A stretch of DNA of 64,000 bases. It comes from Thermopetrobacter sp. TC1 (GTDB taxonomy: Bacteria; Pseudomonadota; Alphaproteobacteria; Rhizobiales; Aestuariivirgaceae). How positions within the stretch are numbered: the first letter of the stretch is position 1; each line of letters begins with the position of its first letter. The notes under the pieces were generated by a model that had not been told where the DNA came from, did not search any database, and saw nothing but the letters and a program-made list of their open reading frames with translations. The translations under genes and the position numbers were made by a program. Positions 18,951-26,703 of this stretch are shown one piece after another. The stretch is taken from contig NZ_KN050828.1 of the NCBI RefSeq assembly GCF_000746275.1, positions 12,930 through 76,929 on the forward strand, given 5' to 3'.

Positions 18951-20990
18951 ATGGTTGACTGGCTGCAGCATTTCATCGACGCCATCATCCGTTTCACCGC
19001 CGACAATCCGGCGCTGACGGGGCTTTTGCTTCTGTTCTTTGCCGGGGCTGAGGCCGTGATTGTCGTCGGTGCGCTGGTGCCGGGCGAGGCGGCGGTGCTG
19101 GCGCTGGCGACAGCGGCGGGCGCGGCGGGCATGAACCCTTGGCAGATGCTGGCCTGGGTGACGCTGGGCGCGGTTCTTGGCGATGGCGTCTCCTTCTGGA
19201 TCGGGCGGCGTTATGGCAACGGCGTCTTGCGCTGGCCGCTGGTGCGCGCGCATCCGGAGCTTCTGGACAAGGCCGAGGCCTTCATACGGCGGCAGGGGGT
19301 GAAGGCCGTGATCATCGGCCGCTTTCTGCCGGGATTGCGGGCGATCATGCCGGTGGCGGCGGGCGTGCTGGGCATGCCGCCGGGGCGGTTTTATGTGGCC
19401 AATGTGCTCTCGGCTCTGGCCTGGGCGGCGGTGCACGTGTTTCCGGCGGTGCTGCTGGGCGAGGCCTACAATCAGCTGGGCGCGGTGAGCGGCCGGCTCA
19501 CGGCGCTTTTGGCGCTGCTGCTTCTGTCGCTGTTCCTGCTGGTGTGGCTGGCGCGGGCGATGTTCGTCTGGGTGGCGCCAAGGCTGGAAGCCCTGCAACT
19601 TCATCTGGCGGCATGGCTGAATGCGCGGCCGGATGCCTTCTCGCGCAGGCTGGCGCGCTGGCTGACGCCAGAGAAAGGCGGCCTGGGCGGCATGCTGCTC
19701 TGGGGCGGGCTGTTCATGCTCGGCGCGGGCGGGCTGATCGCGGTGATGGAAGATCTGCTCACCGGTGATCCGCTGGTGCGGGCCGATGTCGCCATTCACC
19801 GTTTCCTGCAATCGCTGCGCACGGAACCTGCTGATGCGGTGATGGTGACGATCACGGCATTGGGCGATGGCATCGTCATCGCCGCGGCGGCGGCGGCGCT
19901 GATCGGCACGCTTCTGTGGCAGCGGGCATGGCGGCTGGCGCTGGCGGCGGGCACGACGATTGCGGCAACGGCCGTTCTCGTGCCGATCATGAAACTGCTG
20001 CTGCACAAGCCGCGGCCGATCACCATCTATCGCGGCGCGGAGGCCTTCAGCTTTCCCAGCGGGCATACGGCAATGACGGCGGTGGTCTTCGGCATCGCCG
20101 CGGTGCTGGCGGCGCGGCGGTTGTCCTTTGGCATGCGGCTTGCCGTGTTCGGCCTTTATGCCCTGTGGGTGGGGCTTGTGGGCTTTTCCCGCATCTATCT
20201 GGCGGCACACTGGCCTTCCGACGTTCTGGGCGGGCTGTTCATGGGGCTGGCGCTGGTGGCCGCCTTTGCCTTATGGCTGGATCTCTCCGAAGAGGCCGAA
20301 AGCCCCCGTTCATGGCGGCAAACGCTGATGGCGCCGCTGGCGGCGGTGCTGGCGCTCGTAGTCGTGGGCAGTTTTCATGTGCCCGGCCAGTTTCAGCGCA
20401 ATCTCGTGCGCTATGCGCCGCGGCAGGAACAGATCCTCTTGCCGCTGAATGCCTGGCTGAACGGCGGCTGGCGCAGCCTGCCGCAGCGGCGCATCGACCT
20501 GAAGGGGGAATTTAAGGAACCCCTGCTTCTGCAATGGGCGGATAAGCCGAACACCATTCGCGGGCTGCTGGGCCAAGGCGGCTGGCGGGCGCATGCCCTG
20601 CCCACATTCCGGGATGCGCTCATCTTTCTGCTGCCGAATGTGGCGCTTGCCGATCTGCCGCCGCTGCCGCTTCTGCATGAGGGGCGCCTGCCGGTCATGA
20701 TGTTCAGCCAGCCCCTGCCCGGCGGCGAAAGCCGGCTGGTGCTGCGCTTCTGGCGCAGTGGCGTGCGCGTGCGCACGCTAGCGGGCGTGCGTCCGCTGTT
20801 TCTAGGCGCGTTGACCGAGGAAAGGGTGAAGCATGTCTGGCTGCTGGGCACGGTGCTGCGCGAGCGGCCGATCGAGACCCTGCCGAATATGCTCAAGACT
20901 GCGGTGCGCACAACGGCACGGCTGAGCGTCATTGAAACAGATGCCGGCATCATCCTCATTCATCCGCACGCGCAGAAGAGCAGGCCATGA
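18951..20990 (+). CDS. DedA - PAP2 phosphatase - LssY C-terminal fusion membrane protein
   Basis: The product (679 residues from 18951) joins three modules. Residues 1-200 are a DedA/SNARE-associated domain (GALVPGEAAVLALATAAG, IIGRFLPGLRAIMPVAAGVLGMP). Residues about 230-430 form a PAP2 lipid-phosphatase domain with all three motifs: KLLLHKPRP, FSFPSGHT and SRIYLAAHWPSD. The last 230 residues resemble the LssY C-terminal domain. DedA proteins move or flip lipids such as undecaprenyl phosphate; PAP2 removes phosphate from lipid phosphates. Overlap by 4 bases with the following lipid-kinase-like gene supports a shared lipid role. AGGAGG lies 14 bases before the ATG, a long spacing; ATG at 18900 is an alternative start. 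Confidence 0.88.
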   Translation: MVDWLQHFIDAIIRFTADNPALTGLLLLFFAGAEAVIVVGALVPGEAAVLALATAAGAAGMNPWQMLAWVTLGAVLGDGVSFWIGRRYGNGVLRWPLVRAHPELLDKAEAFIRRQGVKAVIIGRFLPGLRAIMPVAAGVLGMPPGRFYVANVLSALAWAAVHVFPAVLLGEAYNQLGAVSGRLTALLALLLLSLFLLVWLARAMFVWVAPRLEALQLHLAAWLNARPDAFSRRLARWLTPEKGGLGGMLLWGGLFMLGAGGLIAVMEDLLTGDPLVRADVAIHRFLQSLRTEPADAVMVTITALGDGIVIAAAAAALIGTLLWQRAWRLALAAGTTIAATAVLVPIMKLLLHKPRPITIYRGAEAFSFPSGHTAMTAVVFGIAAVLAARRLSFGMRLAVFGLYALWVGLVGFSRIYLAAHWPSDVLGGLFMGLALVAAFALWLDLSEEAESPRSWRQTLMAPLAAVLALVVVGSFHVPGQFQRNLVRYAPRQEQILLPLNAWLNGGWRSLPQRRIDLKGEFKEPLLLQWADKPNTIRGLLGQGGWRAHALPTFRDALIFLLPNVALADLPPLPLLHEGRLPVMMFSQPLPGGESRLVLRFWRSGVRVRTLAGVRPLFLGALTEERVKHVWLLGTVLRERPIETLPNMLKTAVRTTARLSVIETDAGIILIHPHAQKSRP

Positions 20991-21919
20991 CCATGACCGC
21001 CGCCAGCACGCCCTTCCCTGCCCTTGCAGATGATCATCACCGCAAGCGCCTGTTCATCATCGTCAATCCGGATGCAGGCCGGGGGCGGCGCAACCTGCTC
21101 GATCAGAGCGTGCGCATGCTGCGCGCCCGAAAAGCGCACGTGAGGACCGTTCTCAGCGCACAGCGCGCGGACAGCACGCGCCTTGCCGCAGAGGCCGCGC
21201 AATCGGGCCGCTATGATGCCGTCATCGCCGCCGGCGGGGACGGCACCGTGCATGACGTGGCAAAAGGGCTGATCGGTAATACGGTGCCTTTGGGCATCAT
21301 TCCGCTGGGCACGGCCAATGTGCTGGCACGCGAAATCGGCATGCAGCCGGAGCCGGCGATGGTGGCGGCCACGCTGCTTTCAGGGCCGGCGCGGGCAATC
21401 CGCCTCGGCATGGCGGATGCGGAGCCGTTTCTGTTCGTGGTCGGTATCGGCCTTGATGCGGCGGCGGTGCGGCATTTCGAGGCAGGCAAATTCCGCCGCC
21501 TGGGGCCGCTGGGGCTTGTGCCGCCGGTGATCCGTGCGCTGGCGGAGGATCAGGAGCAGCCGCTAGCGATAGAGCTGAATGGTGCGCGGAAAACGGCGCA
21601 CTGGGCCCTTATTACCCGCGTGCCGCATTATGCGGCGAATATCCTGCTGTGCGAGGACGCCAGCCTGTTTTCAGAAGACGTGTGCGTGGTGCTCTTTCAT
21701 GGTCGCGGATGGGCCGTGCGCCTGCGGCAACTGACGGCCATGGTCACGGGACTATTGCGGCACGATCCGGGCGTGTCCATTCTGCGGGCAAGGCGCATCC
21801 GCATCTCAGGCCCGGCCGACACCCCCGTGCAGATGGACGGCGAAAGCACCGGCCGCCTGCCGCTTTCGCTCTCGGTGAGCGACAAACACCTGCGGCTGAT
21901 TTTTCCTCCGGCACCATAA
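20987..21919 (+). CDS. Diacylglycerol kinase-like lipid kinase (YegS/DagK type)
   Basis: The 310-residue protein has the catalytic domain of the diacylglycerol/sphingosine kinase family. FIIVNPDAGRGRR near the start and the nucleotide-binding loop AAGGDGTVHDVAKGL (about residue 82) are followed by PLGIIPLGTANVLAREIG. The C-terminal half is the beta-sandwich part ending VQMDGESTGRLPLSLSV. It should phosphorylate diacylglycerol or a similar lipid at the inner membrane. Its ATG overlaps the stop of the DedA-PAP2 gene (ATGA), so the kinase and the phosphatase are probably made together. The true substrate is unknown. Confidence 0.88.
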   Translation: MTMTAASTPFPALADDHHRKRLFIIVNPDAGRGRRNLLDQSVRMLRARKAHVRTVLSAQRADSTRLAAEAAQSGRYDAVIAAGGDGTVHDVAKGLIGNTVPLGIIPLGTANVLAREIGMQPEPAMVAATLLSGPARAIRLGMADAEPFLFVVGIGLDAAAVRHFEAGKFRRLGPLGLVPPVIRALAEDQEQPLAIELNGARKTAHWALITRVPHYAANILLCEDASLFSEDVCVVLFHGRGWAVRLRQLTAMVTGLLRHDPGVSILRARRIRISGPADTPVQMDGESTGRLPLSLSVSDKHLRLIFPPAP

Positions 21920-22018
21920 CCACGGAAATGGAACATGCTCATGGGCATGGCGCACGCATGATGCACAGCCCCGTTCATGACGTTTCGCGCATTCCGGCTT
22001 TCTGAAAGCGAATTATGT

Positions 22019-24436
22019 TCATCGCGCCAGGGATGCGGGAAGGTCTGGGACGGATGCCGTTTCCTCCTGGCCGCGCGCCCTGTTCAAGGGGTGGGCATCC
22101 ACGGCGCTGCCACCAGGAATGGCATGCGGAACTTCGCTTATGCCATCACCGTTTTCATCCCTGAAACCTTCGGCGGCTTCATCGAAATCTCCATAGTGAT
22201 TGCCGAGGCGGCCATCATCCCAGTCGTTTTTTCCCGGCTTGAAATAGTCCTGATAGCTGCGCTGAAGTGTTGGATATTTCGACATCTTGTCCGCAAGTGA
22301 GCCAAAACGCTTGCGCACAAGGTCCTCGATCTTGCGGGGGCTATATACCGTGGTGGAAACGTCCAGGGCATCGCCCCTTACGTTGTTTTGGATGTCATTG
22401 CGGGCAATGACATTGCGCGTGGGGCGTGATTCGGCACGCTCTAAAAGGTAATCACCAATTGCCACCCCATGATCCCGGTTGGACTGGATGCGATTGCCGA
22501 AGACCCTGTTTGATCTGGATCCAGAGACGATGAGCACGCCCGTGCGGTTCGTGCGGATGAGATTGCGTTTTACGCGATTGTTGTTGACGAGAAACAGTGT
22601 CACGCCATCCCCGGCATTGGAGACAACGATATTTTTCACGACTTCATTGTCATGCGCTTCACAGGACAGGAGAATGCCGGTTGCGGCATCCCGCTCATCT
22701 TCAGCCAGAACCTGCCGGATCTGTGTCAGATAATCGGCCTTTGACATGCCCGGCCAGGGGGTCTGCCTTGTGTAAAACTCGAAAAAGCGTTTTTCCGGGG
22801 CGAAATCGGGCTTCACCTCCAGGCCCGTGTTATCGACCGTGTTATGGCTGATGGTGCAATGATGGCTGTACCAGGAGACGGCAATGCCATAACTGCCGTT
22901 TCCGGTGATGCGATTGTGCGTGATGATGACACGCGATGATGGCCTGCTCTCATTCTGGATACGCGAGAGCTTTGCCAGATCACGCGGCCATGTGTTTCCC
23001 GGCAGGGTAACCAGTCGCGTTACCAAAATCCCGCCACCATTGTTCTGCACCCGAACATTGCGCACAAGCGCCTTCCTCACGCCTTCGAAGCTGATCCCGT
23101 CAAAACGGTTGTGACGAATTTCGGAATTCGTGATGCGCAGACCAATGGCACCGCGGGCGCTGATGCCGTTGCCGTTGTTTCGCACCAGGAGGGAATCAAG
23201 ACGGACCTCGGGCGCCGTAACCAGAATGCCGCTGCCGAGCCAGAACAGATAGATCCTGTCATCAATGCCGGAATTGCGCACTTCCAGCTTTCTCACCACA
23301 GCGCGTTTGCCATCCACACGCAGCACGATGCCGGTGCCACCTCCATCGAGAATGGCGCTGCGTTGTCCATCGGCGCTTTCCAGCGTCACCTGCTTGCGGA
23401 TGTGAAAATGACCATGATAGACGCCACAGCCCAGCTTGATGACGGCGCCGGGGCGAGCAGCATCGAGAGCTTCCTGCAAGCCATTGTAATAGCGATTTTC
23501 GCTGGCGTTCAGCACATAAGGCGGCGCATCGCAGTGGCTTGCCTGTTCCATGCGGTCCGTCTTTGGTGATCCTTCCTCCAAATGCTGGCGCCGTTTTTTG
23601 CGGCTATAGGCCTGCAGAGTGCGCTGGGGCCGGTCTTTCAGGGCATTGAGCTCGTTCAGGTCGAAATTGCCGGGCAAGTCATCGTCGCGCCAGGTGGAAA
23701 CCTCAATCTCCAGATCGCGCACATGCAGCCGGTTGGTGACGGGATATTCCCACGTGTTCCATCCGCCCAGCTTGATGAAAATGCGACGCGCATCCGTTCC
23801 GTCAAACAGGCGGGAATGATAGTTTCTGAACACTTCACGCCAGGTTCTGCCCCGTTCGGACTCGAAATAGCTCCATCCCACACGGCCATCGTTGTCTCGG
23901 GTTATGACCAGCATGAAAGCGCGTGGCGCGTCGGGAAAACGCGCCTTGCGGCTGCTTGAGCGCGCGCTTGTGCCATCTGCCCCCTCTTCCAGAAAATAGA
24001 CACTGGGGCGCCAGCTTCTGATGCCGATGTGAAGGAAGTTGGCATCACGGCGGCCATAGCGCTCATTGCCATGGGCAAAGAGCGGATAGCGGGCATGCAC
24101 GCGCAAGGCCAGTTCCGGATAATTGCTGCGGGCAGCCGGTTCGCGCCACCATACCCCCCTGATCTGAATGGATCGCCATTGCGCCGGCAGATTGATGGGC
24201 GGAGAGAGGAGATAGGCATAGCCGTGGGTGTCGGGATCGCGTTTCGGGCCGGAATTGGTGCGCCGGATAACGAAAACGGCCTCGCGTGCGCCGTTCAGTT
24301 CCACATGCGATCCATTGCCGCCCACCTGGCTCCATCCGAAAAAGCCCAACGGCGTGAGCGCCAGAAGCAGCCCGGTGAACATCAGCAGGACAAGAGCGGC
24401 TCCGCTGCGGAGCATGAGGGAAAAGCGCGCAGGCAT
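22019..24436 (-). CDS. Large right-handed beta-helix (NosD-like) protein with membrane anchor
   Basis: From the ATG at 24436 (GGAGGG 6 bases upstream) the product has 805 residues. It begins with a hydrophobic segment (ALVLLMFTGLLLALTPLGFFGW), so it is exported or membrane-anchored. Residues 30-270 form a domain I cannot name. The remainder is a parallel beta-helix with repeated N/G-rich turns such as RNNGNGISARGAIGLRITNSEIRHN, ITGNGSYGIAVSW and RIQSNRDHGVAIGDYLL, as in NosD and carbohydrate-active proteins. The final 90 residues contain a long interruption (YSPRKIEDLVRKRFGSL). Binding or cutting of a polysaccharide is likely but unproven. It stands alone, converging on the lipid-kinase gene. 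Confidence 0.7.
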   Translation of the reverse strand: MPARFSLMLRSGAALVLLMFTGLLLALTPLGFFGWSQVGGNGSHVELNGAREAVFVIRRTNSGPKRDPDTHGYAYLLSPPINLPAQWRSIQIRGVWWREPAARSNYPELALRVHARYPLFAHGNERYGRRDANFLHIGIRSWRPSVYFLEEGADGTSARSSSRKARFPDAPRAFMLVITRDNDGRVGWSYFESERGRTWREVFRNYHSRLFDGTDARRIFIKLGGWNTWEYPVTNRLHVRDLEIEVSTWRDDDLPGNFDLNELNALKDRPQRTLQAYSRKKRRQHLEEGSPKTDRMEQASHCDAPPYVLNASENRYYNGLQEALDAARPGAVIKLGCGVYHGHFHIRKQVTLESADGQRSAILDGGGTGIVLRVDGKRAVVRKLEVRNSGIDDRIYLFWLGSGILVTAPEVRLDSLLVRNNGNGISARGAIGLRITNSEIRHNRFDGISFEGVRKALVRNVRVQNNGGGILVTRLVTLPGNTWPRDLAKLSRIQNESRPSSRVIITHNRITGNGSYGIAVSWYSHHCTISHNTVDNTGLEVKPDFAPEKRFFEFYTRQTPWPGMSKADYLTQIRQVLAEDERDAATGILLSCEAHDNEVVKNIVVSNAGDGVTLFLVNNNRVKRNLIRTNRTGVLIVSGSRSNRVFGNRIQSNRDHGVAIGDYLLERAESRPTRNVIARNDIQNNVRGDALDVSTTVYSPRKIEDLVRKRFGSLADKMSKYPTLQRSYQDYFKPGKNDWDDGRLGNHYGDFDEAAEGFRDENGDGISEVPHAIPGGSAVDAHPLNRARGQEETASVPDLPASLAR

Positions 24437-24736
24437 CATACGCCCTCCGATCGCTGCGCTTCCTTCCCTCTCCATTTTCATATCTGGGGATGGGACGATG
24501 CGTTTTTAATGGGGGACGGAGCCAATCATGCGCGTGATTTTGTCGCGTCCTGGCGCAATGTATCTTGCCGCCCATTGCGCGGGGCAATTCCCGGGGATGA
24601 ACACCTTTGCCGCTGATGCAGCGGATGCCTGCCATCTTCATGGACAAGTCACCGCAAGAGGCTGACTTGCCCGGCATGCAAGCAGGGGCATTTCCCTGTC
24701 TCGCAAGCTGGCCTGCGCCATTTTGCCCTTTGCGTT
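24437..24736. other. Gene-free spacer between hemN and the beta-helix gene
   Basis: I see no gene or strong structure in these 300 bases. The promoter of the beta-helix gene should be here. Confidence 0.35.
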
Positions 24737-26092
24737 TTACACCGCCTTGGCGTGGCGGTTGGGGGCGGGGCGGTAGTGCGCGTCGAAGGCGGAGGCGACG
24801 GTGCGCACGAAGAGGCGGTGTTCATCGGGCACGATGACCTCGCCTTCGGCCGTGATCTCGCACAGGCCGTCCGCCGCAAGCGGGCGCAGCTTTTCCCAGG
24901 CATCGGCGATGCTCTCCTCGGGAAAGCCGTGTCTGGCCACGATCTCGGCCGGACGCACGCGCAAGAAACACATGAGCTTTTCGATGATTTCGCCGCGCAT
25001 GCGATCCTCCGGCGTATAAGTCAGGCCGCGGTCGATGGTCAGCCGCCCCTCCTCGATGGCGGTGGCCCAGCGGGCCATGTCGCGCGCGGCCTGGGCATAG
25101 CCCTGCGGCATGGAGGAGATGGCCGAACAGCCAAAGCCCAGCAGGGCATCGGCGGGATCGACGGTGTAGCCCTGGAAATTGCGGCGCAGGGTGCCGTTTT
25201 CCAAGGCGGCGATCATGGGATCGCCCTCGCGGGCATAGTGATCAAGGCCGATGGGGGTATAGCCCTCCTCGATCAGGGTGCGCTCAATGGCGCGGGCCTG
25301 TTCATAGCGCGCCTCGATGCCCGGAAGATCCTCATCGCGGATCATCTTCTGATGCTTCTTGAACCAGGGCACGTGTGCATAGCCGAAAACGGCGATGCGA
25401 TCCGGGCGCAGGCCGGCGGCCTGACGCGCGGTTTCAACCACGCTGTCCACGGTCTGGCCCGGCAGGCCGTACATGAGATCGAAATTGACCGCCTCAATGC
25501 CGGCGTTGCGCAGATCCTGCACGCATTGCGCCACCATTTCATAGGGCTGGATGCGGTTGACGAGGCGCTGAACCCGCTCGTTGAAATCCTGAACGCCGAA
25601 GCTGCCGCGGTTGAAGCCCATGTCCGCCAGTGCTTTGGCCTTTTCGGCGGAAAAGGTGCGCGGATCCATCTCGATGGCCACTTCCGCCTCATCGGCAAGG
25701 CCGAAGCGCGCGCGCACGTGTTCGACAATGCGGGCAAGGTCCTCTTCCGTCAGATAGGTGGGCGTGCCGCCGCCGAAGTGAAAATGCGTGACCTGGCCCT
25801 TGCGCACGGAAAGCAGCGGCGCGGTGATGTCGATCTCTTTCAGCAGGCGCTCGACATAGCGCGTGGCGCGGTCATAGGTGTTGGGCACGGAGGTGTGACA
25901 GCCGCAATACCAGCACATTTGCCGGCAGAAGGGCACATGAATGTAGACGGACAGCGTGGCGTCCTCGGGCAGACCGGCCAGCCAGCCCTTCCACGTCTCG
26001 TGCGGAAAGTCGTTCTGGAACTGAACGGCGGTGGGATAGCTGGTGTAGCGGGGCACATCGGCGGTGGCATACTTGACGAGACGGGGATCCAT
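24737..26092 (-). CDS. hemN: Oxygen-independent coproporphyrinogen III oxidase
   Basis: This 451-residue radical-SAM enzyme makes protoporphyrinogen IX without oxygen in haem (or bacteriochlorophyll) synthesis. The cluster motif is PFCRQMCWYCGC, giving C-x3-C-x2-C plus the extra cysteine typical of true HemN. It is preceded by YTSYPTAVQF and followed by HFHFGGGTPTYL, SFGVQDFNERVQRLVNRIQP, and GFGCSAISSMPQGYAQ. Length and these motifs separate it from the shorter HemW-like proteins. ATG at 26092 begins MDPRLVKYA as in the family. I looked for an FNR box upstream and found none. It ends with TAA at 24737. Confidence 0.95.
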   Translation of the reverse strand: MDPRLVKYATADVPRYTSYPTAVQFQNDFPHETWKGWLAGLPEDATLSVYIHVPFCRQMCWYCGCHTSVPNTYDRATRYVERLLKEIDITAPLLSVRKGQVTHFHFGGGTPTYLTEEDLARIVEHVRARFGLADEAEVAIEMDPRTFSAEKAKALADMGFNRGSFGVQDFNERVQRLVNRIQPYEMVAQCVQDLRNAGIEAVNFDLMYGLPGQTVDSVVETARQAAGLRPDRIAVFGYAHVPWFKKHQKMIRDEDLPGIEARYEQARAIERTLIEEGYTPIGLDHYAREGDPMIAALENGTLRRNFQGYTVDPADALLGFGCSAISSMPQGYAQAARDMARWATAIEEGRLTIDRGLTYTPEDRMRGEIIEKLMCFLRVRPAEIVARHGFPEESIADAWEKLRPLAADGLCEITAEGEVIVPDEHRLFVRTVASAFDAHYRPAPNRHAKAV

Positions 26093-26372
26093 GGCCTGAC
26101 CCTTGTTTTCTTTTCCTGGCGGCGTTTTTCATGCGGCCGACCGCTCTTCCCTGCCCTCTTTCCCTGCCGCATCACGGCGGCAAGAGCGAGCCGGGAGAAC
26201 GCCGGCGAAGTGCATCATCCTTGCGCCCTTCTGTCTTTACGCCTTATAGCGCCCCGGCATGGGCGGCGAAAAGGGGGCCTGCCATGCTGCGGCGCAGGCT
26301 TTCGCAAATTTCATGTTCATGCGCGGGGAGAGGGTCTTCTTAAGCCTTGGGGGGACGGCTGAGAGGGGGGAG
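26093..26372. other. Gene-free upstream region of hemN
   Basis: No gene is supportable between the hemN start and repeat copy B3. The hemN promoter is presumably here, but no convincing promoter or FNR site was found. Confidence 0.35.
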
Positions 26373-26514
26373 CGCACTACACGACATGTGAATCATTATG
26401 ACGTAGATCAGCCGGATCTTTAGGCTGTTGACTCATGCGCTTGTGGCTTAAGACCTGAGGCATTCGCCGGGGTGACGAGGAATAATATCGACCTTGTATC
26501 GTATAGTTATGTGC
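26373..26514 (-). mobile_element. MITE-like family B element, copy 3 (reverse orientation)
   Basis: The left end GCACTACACGACAT (26374-26387) and the right end reading inward GCACATAACTATACGATAC form imperfect terminal inverted repeats. The core CATTCGCCGGGGTGACGAGG (26461-26480) is the reverse of the CGTCACCCCGGCGAAAG core of copies 1 and 2. It is the most diverged near-full copy (142 bp) and codes for nothing. Confidence 0.55.
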
Positions 26515-26540
26515 GAGAGTGGCGAATGTAATCGTGACGA

Positions 26541-26568
26541 TTGAAAAGTTACGTTTTGATATTATACT
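26541..26568 (+). promoter_or_regulatory. Sigma70-like promoter with no gene downstream
   Basis: TTGAAA at 26541-26546 (5/6) and TATACT at 26563-26568 (5/6) are separated by 16 bases. The promoter points away from hemN into a gap whose protein genes (hemN, ileS) both run the other way. The expected start of transcription is near 26575. Confidence 0.55.
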
Positions 26569-26574
26569 CAATGC

Positions 26575-26695
26575 GTGTAATGAGCCTTGGATGTGCCTCT
26601 GTCCCGAGAGGGATAAGCAGCCAAGGACAGGATAGCATATATGCATCGCCCCGTCACCACCATTGGTTGGTGGCGGGGCTTTCATCTGTCTTTTT
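26575..26695 (+). ncRNA. Candidate small RNA of about 120 bases, between hemN and ileS
   Basis: Downstream of a good promoter, the tract holds an outer stem CCTTGG (26585-26590) with CCAAGG (26621-26626). Inside it is a hairpin GTCCC-GAGA-GGGAT (26601-26614) with a GNRA loop. It ends with a two-part stem (GCCCCG and CCACCA at 26648-26662 with TGGTGG and CGGGGC at 26668-26679) followed by the T-rich stretch TTTCATCTGTCTTTTT. No protein is encoded. The end overlaps the 3' end of ileS by antisense pairing only at its edge, so a role at ileS mRNA is also possible. I do not recognise a known RNA family. Confidence 0.45.
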
Positions 26696-26703
26696 GCTCT
26701 TCC

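Noticed and set aside
26580-26630. Resemblance to the SRP (4.5S) RNA motif (AAGCAGCCAAGG next to a GNRA-loop hairpin)
   Set aside because: The conserved GGAA loop and CAGG partner strand are missing, and there is no long terminal stem. The similarity is too short to support SRP RNA.
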